Positions 19,940-28,967 of a stretch of DNA of 64,000 nt are shown here, piece after piece. Origin of the DNA: Mycolicibacterium sp. YH-1 (GTDB lineage Bacteria > Actinomycetota > Actinomycetes > Mycobacteriales > Mycobacteriaceae); NCBI RefSeq assembly GCF_022557175.1, contig NZ_CP092915.1:4588001-4652000 (forward strand), read 5' to 3'. The stretch's first letter is position 1. Each line of letters begins with the position of its first letter. Position numbers and translations under genes: made by a program. Under the pieces are notes generated by a model, which saw nothing but the letters and a program-made list of their open reading frames with translations, was not told the origin of the DNA and searched no databases.

Positions 19940-20784
19940 AGGACTCCTCTGGCGTGAAGATCGGCGTCGGTGTTGGCGATTGCCTGGCGGTGTTCCGGTC
20001 CGAGCGGGCCGACGAGCTCACCCGCAACCAGTCGGTCGAGATCGCCGGTGGCGGGCCAGGCGTGCACGAGCAGCGGCGAGCAGGTGAAGTCGGGTCTCGG
20101 GTCCAGGGGATGCGCGGTGTTCGCGAGGAGGACTATCGCGTCGACGTGCAGCAGGACATCGACGGTGGCGCCAGGGCCCGCCGATCCCCGCCACTGCAGG
20201 GAGCCGTCATGGGCGACCCGGACACCCTTGAAGAACGACACCGATGGCGGCAGATCACGTTGCCCGAGACCGTGTTTGAGCGCTCCCAGCAGCAGCAGAT
20301 CTCGTCCCGCAGGCGATGCGGACTCCGGTGCCGACGCACCGTACTTCGCGTCGTTGCCGGCCCGCGTCGTGGTGCCGGTGAGCGCGTCGTGGGCCGTCGA
20401 CGTGTCGGCGACCACGGTCGCGAGCACGCGGCCGAAACCGCTCAGCAGCGGATGGCCCACGCCGAGGTATGCCTGCCACGGCACCTTGACGGTGTCGGCG
20501 ACGTTGAGCCGCTCGTGCGGTCCGTCGGCGCGGTGCAGCATTAGGTGCGCGCACGCGTCACCGTCGGGGTCGGCGAGGCGGATGCGCGTGCCGCGGGCCA
20601 TCACCGCGGCCGTGTATCCGCCTGGTGCAATGGTTTCCGACCACACCAGGCGGTCGGTCGAGACGTCCTCGGGTGCCGTCGAGCTGCTCGATGCTGGCAC
20701 GTGGCGCATGAAGTCGGTGGCGCGCCCGTGCTGTGCGCGGGCGTGGGCCTTGGCCCCCGCGGTGGTGGCGGTGTCGCTCGTCAC
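19936..20784 (-). CDS. DUF1989 protein, UAAP1 type (putative carboxyguanidine deiminase subunit)
   Basis: A 282-residue DUF1989 protein, longer than its partner because of an Ala/Ser-rich N-terminal extension of about 45 residues. The domain is seen in DGDACAHLMLHRADGPHERLN, AKYGASAPESAS, LPPSVSFFKGVRVAHDG and the late NTAHPLDPRPDFTCSP. With the 213-residue protein it would form the two-subunit deiminase that turns carboxyguanidine into allophanate and ammonia. This is the first gene of the four-gene leftward operon. The GTG start has GGGGAGAG upstream, and the shared operators lie 41 and 136 bp before it. Confidence 0.87.
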   Translation of the reverse strand: MTSDTATTAGAKAHARAQHGRATDFMRHVPASSSSTAPEDVSTDRLVWSETIAPGGYTAAVMARGTRIRLADPDGDACAHLMLHRADGPHERLNVADTVKVPWQAYLGVGHPLLSGFGRVLATVVADTSTAHDALTGTTTRAGNDAKYGASAPESASPAGRDLLLLGALKHGLGQRDLPPSVSFFKGVRVAHDGSLQWRGSAGPGATVDVLLHVDAIVLLANTAHPLDPRPDFTCSPLLVHAWPATGDLDRLVAGELVGPLGPEHRQAIANTDADLHARGVL

Positions 20785-20824
20785 AACTCTCCCCGGTATC
20801 GCGATATCGCTTCAGCGAATATTT

Positions 20825-20838
20825 CTGTCGATTGACAG
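20825..20838. promoter_or_regulatory. Operator copy 3 of the guanidine/ABC regulon (inverted repeat)
   Basis: CTGTCGATTGACAG, followed by TTTTC, is the counterpart of copy 1 and lies 41 bp from the start of the DUF1989–carboxylase–atzF operon. The arms CTGTC and GACAG pair exactly. Confidence 0.7.
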
Positions 20839-20919
20839 TTTTCGGGAGAACGCGGGGTCCGTGGTTGCCCCGGTGTAACCGATCACGGGGCGTTCGTTAA
20901 CAACACGCGTCGCATGTGT

Positions 20920-20933
20920 CTGTCGTGTGACAG
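20920..20933. promoter_or_regulatory. Operator copy 4 of the guanidine/ABC regulon (inverted repeat)
   Basis: CTGTCGTGTGACAG lies 95 bp from copy 3 and shares TCGTGTGACAG with copy 2. It is 36 bp before the rightward YciI gene, so it could also affect that gene. GTAACC occurs 45 bp before this site, and 44 bp before copy 2 in the other promoter. Confidence 0.68.
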
Positions 20934-20969
20934 GTATCGCACCAACGGTGGTGCCGTAGTCTTCGTGGC

Positions 20970-21245
20970 GTGTTTCACGTCCTCACGCTGACCTACGTGC
21001 AGCCCCTCGATGTCGTCGACCAGACGCGCCCCGCCCACCTCGAGTGGATCACCCGCGAGGTGGCCGCAGGCCGCCTGATCTTGGCCGGGCGCCAGGAATC
21101 GCAGAAGGGCGGCGTGCTGGTGACCGGTGATATCAGCACCGAGGACGCCGAGGACCTCATCGCCACCGACCCCTATCAGGTGGCCGGACTCGTGAGCTAC
21201 GAGCGCGTCGGCTTCAATGCCGGTTTCCGCGCGCCAGGTCTGTAG
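20970..21245 (+). CDS. YciI family protein
   Basis: A 91-residue single-domain YciI-like protein (ferredoxin-like alpha/beta fold). Typical features are the start FHVLTLTYVQPLDVVDQTRPAHLEW with the catalytic-type His in RPAHLEW, then AGRLILAGRQES and the closing DPYQVAGLVSYERVGF. The biochemical role is unknown for most members; some resemble chlorothalonil hydrolases or muconolactone-like enzymes. It starts with GTG and diverges from the DUF1989 operon, with operator copy 4 just upstream, so it may belong to the same regulon, but nothing else ties it to guanidine use. Confidence 0.82.
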   Translation: MFHVLTLTYVQPLDVVDQTRPAHLEWITREVAAGRLILAGRQESQKGGVLVTGDISTEDAEDLIATDPYQVAGLVSYERVGFNAGFRAPGL

Positions 21246-21264
21246 ATCCGCGCGATCATGTATC

Positions 21265-21282
21265 CGCGGGACTAAACCCGCG
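21265..21282. promoter_or_regulatory. Inverted repeat with a DosR-like half site upstream of adhC
   Basis: CGCGGGACTAAACCCGCG has six-base arms around ACTAAA. The stretch GGGACTAAA matches one half of the mycobacterial DosR box (GGGACTWWAGTCCC), but the second half is not preserved. It lies 117 bp before adhC and could equally be a small hairpin ending the YciI transcript. Confidence 0.3.
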
Positions 21283-21398
21283 CCGACGACCGTTGAACTA
21301 GGTCGCAGGGCCCGCTGCTGCGCCCGATTCCGTTACCTTCGCTAAGCTTTTTGGTGGGGGTTTGAATTGCAACACGATATGAAGAGGCAGTTAGAGCT

Positions 21399-22445
21399 AT
21401 GACCACGACCGTTACCGCCTACGCCGCGACGTCGGCCACCGAACCACTCACCAAGACCACCATCGAGCGCCGTGATGTCGGCCCGCACGATGTCGCGTTC
21501 GACATTGCGTTCGCGGGCATCTGCCACTCCGACCTGCACACCGTGCGCGAGGAGTGGGGCAACGTGACGTTCCCGCTGGTACCGGGCCACGAGATCGCGG
21601 GCGTCGTCACCGAGGTCGGCTCGGAGGTGACCAAGTACAAGGTCGGCGACCGCGTCGGCGTCGGCTGTTTCGTCGACTCCTGTCGCGAGTGCGACAACTG
21701 CCGCGCCGGTGAGGAGCAGTACTGCACCAAACCGGGCATGGTCGGCACCTACAACGGCAAGGGCCGCGACGGCAAGCCCACCCAGGGCGGATACAGCCAG
21801 GCCATCGTCGTCGACGAGAACTATGTGCTGCGCATCCCCGACGCCATTCCGCTGGACAAGGCCGCACCTCTGCTGTGTGCCGGCATCACCACCTACTCAC
21901 CGCTGCGGCACTGGAATGCGGGCCCGGGCAAGCGTGTCGCCGTCATCGGACTGGGCGGCCTCGGCCACCTCGCCGTGAAGCTGGCCGTCGCGATGGGCGC
22001 AGAGGTCGCCGTGCTGAGCCAGTCGCTCAAGAAGATGGAGGACGGGCTGCGGCTCGGCGCAGGCGAGTACTACGCCACGAGCGACCCCGATACCTTCAAG
22101 AAGCTGCGGGGCAGCTTCGACCTGATCATCAACACGGTGTCGGCGAACCTCGACATGGCCGCCTACCTCGGGCTACTGAACCTCGACGGCACGCTGGTCG
22201 AACTCGGCATGCCCGAGAACCCGATGCCGATCCCGGCCGGGGCACTGATCTTCGGGCGCAAGAGCATCTCTGGCTCGTTGATCGGCGGCATTCGCGAGAC
22301 CCAGGAGATGCTGGACTTCTGCGCCGAACACGACGTGACCCCCGACATCGAGGTCATCGAGGCGTCCTACGTCAACGAGGCCTACGAGCGGATGCTCGCG
22401 AGCGACGTGCGGTACCGCTTCGTCATCGACAACTCGACGCTGTAG
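21399..22445 (+). CDS. adhC: NADP-dependent zinc alcohol dehydrogenase AdhC
   Basis: A 348-residue medium-chain alcohol dehydrogenase of the cinnamyl-alcohol/YahK-type branch. Catalytic zinc ligands are in [10 protein letters not shown] and GHEIAGVV, with the distal Cys in LCAGIT. The structural zinc cysteine cluster is [20 protein letters not shown]. The Rossmann motif is [11 protein letters not shown]. The C-terminus [11 protein letters not shown] matches M. tuberculosis AdhC (Rv3045). Products of this group reduce a range of aldehydes in the cytoplasm. In M. tuberculosis it directly follows fecB, so its separation here marks the right edge of the accessory block. The ATG is preceded by GAGG about ten bases upstream. 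Confidence 0.94.
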   Translation: MTTTVTAYAATSATEPLTKTTIERRDVGPHDVAFDIAFAGICHSDLHTVREEWGNVTFPLVPGHEIAGVVTEVGSEVTKYKVGDRVGVGCFVDSCRECDNCRAGEEQYCTKPGMVGTYNGKGRDGKPTQGGYSQAIVVDENYVLRIPDAIPLDKAAPLLCAGITTYSPLRHWNAGPGKRVAVIGLGGLGHLAVKLAVAMGAEVAVLSQSLKKMEDGLRLGAGEYYATSDPDTFKKLRGSFDLIINTVSANLDMAAYLGLLNLDGTLVELGMPENPMPIPAGALIFGRKSISGSLIGGIRETQEMLDFCAEHDVTPDIEVIEASYVNEAYERMLASDVRYRFVIDNSTL

Positions 22446-22457
22446 TCGATCCCGATC

Positions 22458-22877
22458 TCACGCGGGCGGGGTCCCCTCGGGGGCCTCGCCCGTTTTCGTG
22501 TCGCCCGTTTTCGTGTCTGCAGCAGACGTCTCCGCGGCAGCCGGGGCGGTGTCTTCCTCTGCCGCCTCGAAACCCTCCACCGACCATCCCGCCGCGGCGA
22601 GCTTGGCCGCCACCCGCTCGACGTTCTCCGGGCCTGCGTCGTGCTGGGTCACCTCGGAGATGAAGGTCTCGATCTCATCGGTGTTGATCGCGCCGTCCAC
22701 GATCGCGGGCGAGTCCGCGGCGGTGATGTTGCGGATGACCTCTCTGACCTGCTCCTCGGTCAGTGGCGTGGCCCGCAGCAGCGCCAGCAGCGGCACACGG
22801 TCGGGTCCCGGCACTCCCTCGGGGTAGCCGGCGCGCAGCCAGTCGATGACGGACGCGAAGAGCGTCTTGGCGTTCAT
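22458..22877 (-). CDS. DUF3349 family protein (Rv3046c-like)
   Basis: A 139-residue protein. The first 90 residues are the compact helical DUF3349 domain (VIDWLRAGYPEGVPGPDRVPLL, LTEEQVREVI and EIETFISEVTQ), followed by a segment ENVERVAAKLAAAGW and an Ala/Thr/Glu-rich tail with a short duplication (DTKTG twice). DUF3349 proteins are mycobacterial and nocardial and their role is unknown. The ATG at 22877 gives the family start NAKTLFASVIDWL. It is convergent with adhC across 12 bp, as in M. tuberculosis. The low-complexity tail coincides with the adhC terminator hairpin and may exist partly because of it. Confidence 0.85.
   Translation of the reverse strand: MNAKTLFASVIDWLRAGYPEGVPGPDRVPLLALLRATPLTEEQVREVIRNITAADSPAIVDGAINTDEIETFISEVTQHDAGPENVERVAAKLAAAGWSVEGFEAAEEDTAPAAAETSAADTKTGDTKTGEAPEGTPPA
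22464..22496 (+). terminator. Intrinsic terminator of adhC, inside the 3' end of the DUF3349 gene
   Basis: A GC-rich hairpin (arms GGGCGGGGTCCCC and GGGGGCCTCGCCC) followed by GTTTTC lies about 20 bp after the adhC stop. It sits entirely within the last codons of the convergent DUF3349 gene, so the coding sequence there doubles as a terminator. Confidence 0.6.
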
Positions 22878-22955
22878 CCGACCAGTGTGGCGGCACGGTA
22901 TCGGGCACGCCAGCACGACCCGGCCTCACGGTCGAATTCGAGACCTCAGCCGGCC

Positions 22956-23738
22956 TCATCCACCGAGGGAGTTACCGCCATCGATCACCAGGGTGGTGCC
23001 GGTGACGTATGAGGCACCCGGTGCAGCGAGGAAGGCGACACCGGCAGCGACCTCGGCCGCCGTCGCCGACCGGCCTATCGGAGTCGCGTTGCCCGCCTCG
23101 ACCTCGGAGGGATACTGGGCAGCCGTGGCGATCCAGCCGGGTATCACGAGGTTGATCGTCACCCCGTCCTTGGCGAAGTCGACGGCGACAGACCGCGTCA
23201 TCCCCAACATTGCGGCCTTGGCGGTGTGATATCCGACATCACCGGTGTAGGCGGTGAGCACCCCGGCGGTCGAGCCCACGTTGATGATCCGGCCGTAACC
23301 ACGTTCGGCCATCCCGGGCAGCGCCGCCCGGGTGACGAAGAAGGCACTGTCCAGGTTGCGTCGCAGCGCGAGCGCCCACTCGTCGTCGGTCATGACGGTG
23401 ACGAGGTTGGGCCGTTCGGGGATGTTGACTGACGCCAGCCCGGCGTTGTTGACCACGATGTCGACCTTGCCGAAGGCCGCCTCGGTGGCCGCCACCAGTC
23501 CTCGCGCGGCATCGGGGTCCATCAGGTCGGCGATATGGGCTGTCGCGGCGATGCCCTCGGCGCGCAACTCGTCGGCGCGTTCGGATGCACGGCCGGTGGT
23601 CCCGGTGACCATCACTGACGCACCCAGCTGACCCAACAGTCGGGCTGAGGCGAACCCGATACCGCGCTCGCTGCTCGATCCGGTGACGAGTGCCACCTGA
23701 CCGGTCAGATCGAACGCTGCGGGCAGCACTGGAGACAT
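22956..23738 (-). CDS. Short-chain dehydrogenase/reductase
   Basis: A 260-residue classical SDR. The cofactor motif is slightly enlarged (ALVTGSSSERGIG rather than TGxxxGIG), a variant known in some SDRs. NNAG is present, the catalytic Ser is in NVGSTAGVLTAY, and the YxxxK pair is in VGYHTAKAAM. The C-terminal TLVIDGGNSLGG is typical of fatty-acyl or 3-oxoacyl reductase-like SDRs. The substrate is not deducible. It is transcribed leftward and independently, about 140 bp from nrdF. No M. tuberculosis backbone gene is expected at this exact place, so it is probably accessory. Confidence 0.86.
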   Translation of the reverse strand: MSPVLPAAFDLTGQVALVTGSSSERGIGFASARLLGQLGASVMVTGTTGRASERADELRAEGIAATAHIADLMDPDAARGLVAATEAAFGKVDIVVNNAGLASVNIPERPNLVTVMTDDEWALALRRNLDSAFFVTRAALPGMAERGYGRIINVGSTAGVLTAYTGDVGYHTAKAAMLGMTRSVAVDFAKDGVTINLVIPGWIATAAQYPSEVEAGNATPIGRSATAAEVAAGVAFLAAPGASYVTGTTLVIDGGNSLGG

Positions 23739-23880
23739 TGTGTTTCTTCCGTTCGCATTTGAGCCCTCAGCCGATTGCGGAGGTGCTCCTCGCGAACAGA
23801 TTAGGGCGCAGTGGTGTGCGTTTCCAGGAGCGGGGACCGATTACAACGAAAGCGCCTGGGCCACTTCTGATCCGGTGACT

Positions 23881-24954
<1,074 letters not shown>

Positions 24955-24971
24955 TGGCGTGTCGTGGAGTG

Positions 24972-26474
24972 TCATCGTAGAACGTCATATTCCGACCTTC
25001 GAAATCGTCGTGTCGACAGCCAGTACTGCCAGGTCATTCCGCTCCACAGGGTGCGGTTGACACCGTGCTCGTCGAGGTACCAGCTGCGGCATCCGCCGGT
25101 GTTCCACACCGTGTCCGCAAGTTCATCCTGCAAGCCGCGATTGAACTCGTCCTGCGCGGCCCTGCTCGGCGCCAGCGCCTTCGCCCTGGCCCTGTCGACC
25201 GCGGCGATCGCCTTGGCGACGTAGCGGATCTGCGACTCGATCATGAACACCACCGAGTTGTGGCCGAGCGCGGTGTTGGGGCCCAGGAGGAAGAAGAGGT
25301 TGGGCATGCCAGCCACGGCGATGCCGCGGTGCGCCTGGATGCCCTCGCGGCTCCAGCGGTCCACCAGATCCTCACCGCCTGCGCCCTTGATGTCGACGTA
25401 GGTGTAGGAGTCGGTGACGTGGAACCCGGTCGCGAAGACCACCACGTCCACCGGGTGTTCGACGCCGTCGGCGGTCACGATGCCGGTGGGTGTCATCCGC
25501 GCGATGCCGTCGGTGATGACCTTGGTCCTGGGATCGGCGATAGCGCGGTAGTAGGTGTTGGAGTTGAGGATTCGTTTGCACCCCGCGCGGTAGTTCGGGG
25601 TGAGCTTGCGACGCAGTTCGCGGTCCTTCACGCTGTGCCGAATGTTCCACGTGCCCAGCAGGTCGCCGATCTTGAGCAGTCGGGGCTGCTTGGTCATCGC
25701 GAAGCCGACCGCCTCGTGCAGCCAGTAGATCCCGGCCCGCATCAGTGCTCGGGTGCCCGGCACGTTGCTGAACATATCGCGCATCCACTCCGGGAAGGCG
25801 TTGTTGACGCGCGGCATCACCCAGGGCGGAGTCCGTTGGTAGACCTGCAGTTCCGTGACGTCGCCGACGATCTCCGGGACGATCTGGATGGCGCTGGCAC
25901 CGGTTCCGATGACCGCCACGCGCCTGCCGGTGATGTCGACGGAGTGGTCCCACTGGGCGGAGTGGAACGTCGCGCCCTCGAAGGTGTCGATGCCCTCGAT
26001 ATCGGGAATCGACGGGATGTGCAGGCCACCGGCCCCCGAGATCAGAAACTGCGCAACGTACTCCTGGCCGGTGGTGGTGAAGACGTGCCAGCACTTCTCC
26101 TCGTCATCCCAGTGGGCGCGGTCCACGCAGGAGCCGAAGCGCACGTGGCGCCGCAACCCGTACTTGTCCGCCACTCCCTTGAGGTAGTCGAAGATCTCCG
26201 GCTGGTAGGACCACATGTGCCGCCAGTCGGGCTTCGGCTCGAAGGAGAACGAGTACATGTGCGACGGGATGTCGCAGGCGCAGCCGGGGTAGGTGTTGTC
26301 CCGCCAGGTGCCGCCTATCTCGTCGGCCTTCTCCAGGATGAGGAAGTCGACGCCCTGGCGCTGCAGGGCAATGGCCATGCCGAGCCCGGAGAACCCCGAG
26401 CCGATGATCAACGCTCGGGTCCGGACGGGGGCGCTGTGGAGGACGGCGTCGTCGGCCTGTTCGGCAATCGTCAT
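24972..26474 (-). CDS. Flavin-containing / Baeyer–Villiger type monooxygenase (Rv3049c-like)
   Basis: A 500-residue FAD/NADPH monooxygenase. The FAD motif is IIGSGFSGLGMA at residues about 22–33, the NADPH motif is VIGTGASAIQIVP, and between them is the Baeyer–Villiger fingerprint FEGATFHSAQW (FxGxxxHxxxW). It resembles Rv3049c, the neighbour of nrdF2 in M. tuberculosis. Such enzymes insert oxygen into ketones or sulfides; substrates could be steroid or alkyl ketones, or thioether drugs, but none is shown here. The ATG at 26474 gives the expected short N-terminus; longer frames add low-quality sequence. It is followed by nrdF after 116 bp and preceded by the HD-GYP/LuxR gene 40 bp away. Confidence 0.92.
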   Translation of the reverse strand: MTIAEQADDAVLHSAPVRTRALIIGSGFSGLGMAIALQRQGVDFLILEKADEIGGTWRDNTYPGCACDIPSHMYSFSFEPKPDWRHMWSYQPEIFDYLKGVADKYGLRRHVRFGSCVDRAHWDDEEKCWHVFTTTGQEYVAQFLISGAGGLHIPSIPDIEGIDTFEGATFHSAQWDHSVDITGRRVAVIGTGASAIQIVPEIVGDVTELQVYQRTPPWVMPRVNNAFPEWMRDMFSNVPGTRALMRAGIYWLHEAVGFAMTKQPRLLKIGDLLGTWNIRHSVKDRELRRKLTPNYRAGCKRILNSNTYYRAIADPRTKVITDGIARMTPTGIVTADGVEHPVDVVVFATGFHVTDSYTYVDIKGAGGEDLVDRWSREGIQAHRGIAVAGMPNLFFLLGPNTALGHNSVVFMIESQIRYVAKAIAAVDRARAKALAPSRAAQDEFNRGLQDELADTVWNTGGCRSWYLDEHGVNRTLWSGMTWQYWLSTRRFRRSEYDVLR

Positions 26475-26514
26475 GACATCAACGATACCTGGGAACGCTG
26501 GTACCGGGTTCTGC

Positions 26515-28110
26515 TCAGGGCGTGACGGGGTGAGCCAACCCGTGGTCCAGCGCATACATGCTCGCGCCGATCCGGTTCGAGACGCCGATCTTCGCGTAGA
26601 TCCGCTCGACATGATTGCGGGCCGTCTTCTCCGAGATCACCAGCCTCGCGGCGATCTCCTTGTTCGACGCCCCGCGGGCCACCAGCCCCAATACCTCGAC
26701 CTCGCGGGGAGACAGCTTGTCCGGCCGCGCCGCCCTTCGCCCCGTGGGATGCCCCGCCGCATGCAGGACCGCATCGACGGCGACGGGGTCGAGCGTGCCC
26801 GCCCGGACCCGGTCACGCAGACGGTGCGCGGCGGCATCGGCGGACAGCGCCTCTCGGTACGGCCTGGGCTCACGTGCCGACTGGTAGGCCACCGCGGCGG
26901 CGAGCACGCGGTCGGCCAGCGTAAGGCCTGTGCCTGCCAGGCCGCGCGGATATCCTGAGCCGTCGATGCACTCGTGGTGGTTGCCCGCGAGTTCGGCCAC
27001 CCTCTCCAGTCCGGCGACCTGGGACAGGATGCGCACCGTCAAGTACGGGTGCAGCCGCACGCGTTCGGTCTCGGCCGACGTCAAACTGCCTGGCTTGGAC
27101 CAGATCTGGTTCGAGACGCCGATCCGGCCAAGGTCATGGACGTGACCGGCCCGACGGACCGTCGTGACGGAGTCGGCATCGAGGCCGGCGGCAGTTGCGG
27201 CGTCGGCGGCCAGCGCCGCGACGGCCTGAGAGTGCCCGAGGGTGAAGGGACACTTCAGGTCGACGAAGTCACCGAGCGCGACGAGCAACACGTCCAGTTC
27301 GGACGGCCCGAGCGGCTCTCGGCGGTCCGGCGCCTCGCCAAGCGCGGCCGCCCAGGTGTCACCGCCTGGCGGGCTCGCCAGGATCTGCTGTGCGTCGTCG
27401 ACGAACGCGTCCACGACTTCGGGATCGAACTGCCCGCCGCGTCGGCTCTTGGCCATGACGAGGGCACCGTCCACACCGTAGGACCGCGCGTGCACCTCCA
27501 CCATCTCGGCGAGCTGGGCAACCCGCATCGCGATCGGGATGGCCTCACCGCTCACCCCGCCAGGTAGACCGCCGCCGTCGAAACGCTCGAACGCGTACGC
27601 CAGTGCGTCGCGCACCGCGCCGTCGACACCAAGCCGGTCGGCGAGCGCGCCCGCCGACGTGCAGTGCGAATGAATGAGCGCAGACAGCTGGCCACGCGCG
27701 TTCGCGACCAGCGCCGCCATCGCGTTGACGCGGGCCAGCAGCGGTCGCCCGCGACCCACGTTGCCCATCAGGAAGCGCAGGTACGGAAGCCCCGACCAGT
27801 CGACCAGGTACGAGTCGTGCCGAACCGCGATGTCGTCACCGAACCACTGCGCGTACTCGTGCGAGTCGGCGTGACAGCCGATCCACATGATGAGCGTCGT
27901 GTAGTACGCGGTGTCGCGGCCCGCACGACTGAGCCCGAGCCGATCGGCGATGCGGGTGGCGATGAGCGCCGACCGCAGCATGTGCTCGGCAGGCTGGCCC
28001 AGCCCCAGGTCCACCGCCACCGACAAGGCGGCCAGTATCTCGGCGCGGCTGGGCGTCGCAGGCCGGGCGGCGAGCGGGACCATCAGCCGATTGTGACTGG
28101 TAGTGCGCAT
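26515..28110 (-). CDS. Tandem HD-GYP domain protein with LuxR-type DNA-binding domain
   Basis: A 531-residue regulator. Residues about 270–455 form an HD-GYP-type phosphohydrolase module with His-Asp residues intact ([46 protein letters not shown]). Residues about 25–245 look like a second, degenerate copy: [18 protein letters not shown] is kept but [10 protein letters not shown] replaces the HD pair. Residues 465–525 are a LuxR/GerE helix-turn-helix ([34 protein letters not shown]). HD-GYP enzymes hydrolyse cyclic dinucleotides or other phosphodiesters; here such a signal may be coupled directly to DNA binding. It follows a hypothetical gene by 13 bp, so the two are probably cotranscribed. 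Confidence 0.85.
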   Translation of the reverse strand: MRTTSHNRLMVPLAARPATPSRAEILAALSVAVDLGLGQPAEHMLRSALIATRIADRLGLSRAGRDTAYYTTLIMWIGCHADSHEYAQWFGDDIAVRHDSYLVDWSGLPYLRFLMGNVGRGRPLLARVNAMAALVANARGQLSALIHSHCTSAGALADRLGVDGAVRDALAYAFERFDGGGLPGGVSGEAIPIAMRVAQLAEMVEVHARSYGVDGALVMAKSRRGGQFDPEVVDAFVDDAQQILASPPGGDTWAAALGEAPDRREPLGPSELDVLLVALGDFVDLKCPFTLGHSQAVAALAADAATAAGLDADSVTTVRRAGHVHDLGRIGVSNQIWSKPGSLTSAETERVRLHPYLTVRILSQVAGLERVAELAGNHHECIDGSGYPRGLAGTGLTLADRVLAAAVAYQSAREPRPYREALSADAAAHRLRDRVRAGTLDPVAVDAVLHAAGHPTGRRAARPDKLSPREVEVLGLVARGASNKEIAARLVISEKTARNHVERIYAKIGVSNRIGASMYALDHGLAHPVTP

Positions 28111-28123
28111 CGACTCAGCCCGA

Positions 28124-28867
28124 TCAGCCCAACTCGACTGTGCGCTCAGAACTCCGGTGGCGGTCCGGGTCGAAGTTCTCGAAGTGCCCGTTGGCGACCA
28201 CCGCGATCCCCCGCTGGGGTAGCCGGAAGTCCCCCAACCGCGCCTGAGTCTGAAGCGGTCCGGTGGGACCGAGCGGCTCGCCCCGCAGCGTCGCGTGGGA
28301 CGCCGTCACGGCCCACACCGTCCGCGGCGCGACCATGAAGGACTGGCCGTTGGAGGCCGCCCCTGCCAGGCGCATCTCACCGACGCCGAGGGCGCGGCCC
28401 GCGACCCGGCTGATGACACCGAGGGCCGTGCGGTTGGTCCACGCCCGCTCCGGCAGGCGTCGCCCCACTCGGCTGATCAACCGGGTGGCCGGGGTCTCGC
28501 CGAGCTGAACGGTCCAGTCCAACAATCCGTCGATGCGGATGCGAAGGTCCCACGCAGTCACCCAGGTGACGTCGATGTCGCACTGCACCGCGTCGGTCGA
28601 TGTCGAGGAACTGAAGTACCGCGCGCAGCTCTGCTGACCCGGCGTCGTCGCATAGAACGTCCAGGTGCCGGCGGGGTCGCGGTGCCACACCGAGGCGTAG
28701 GCGGGAGCGAACGTCGCGGTCGGGAACTGGCGCAAACCCAGGTAGTGGCCATTGGCGAAGGGCAGCCCCATGATGCCGAATCCGGCGAAACGTTCGTCTG
28801 CGCCCGCGGGGAGTTCAGGTTGTTCGTTGAGTGCCGCGACGATGGCGGCGGGTGTTGTGTTTGTCAT
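28124..28867 (-). CDS. Uncharacterised protein upstream of the HD-GYP/LuxR gene
   Basis: I do not recognise this 247-residue protein. It has no signal peptide or membrane segment. It consists of alternating hydrophobic strands with many aromatic residues ([46 protein letters not shown]), suggesting a beta-rich, lipocalin-like fold that could bind a lipid or cofactor. It ends 13 bp before the HD-GYP/LuxR gene on the same strand, so it probably shares its transcript and may provide or sense the signal. Its codon choice looks the same as its neighbours. Start ATG at 28867 is the only good candidate. Confidence 0.7.
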   Translation of the reverse strand: MTNTTPAAIVAALNEQPELPAGADERFAGFGIMGLPFANGHYLGLRQFPTATFAPAYASVWHRDPAGTWTFYATTPGQQSCARYFSSSTSTDAVQCDIDVTWVTAWDLRIRIDGLLDWTVQLGETPATRLISRVGRRLPERAWTNRTALGVISRVAGRALGVGEMRLAGAASNGQSFMVAPRTVWAVTASHATLRGEPLGPTGPLQTQARLGDFRLPQRGIAVVANGHFENFDPDRHRSSERTVELG

Positions 28868-28967
28868 ACTCCGATGCTCGCCGGGGCACCGTGGTCACCG
28901 CATGAGGCGAACGCCTCAAATAGCGAGTGCGCAGTCGCGAGTCAGCGGGTCAAGCGCAGCGAGCGGG

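Noticed and set aside
20785..20969. Guanidine riboswitch upstream of the DUF1989–carboxylase operon
   Set aside because: I looked for the ykkC-type conserved core in this 185-bp region and saw only the inverted-repeat operators; TetR control seems to take its place.
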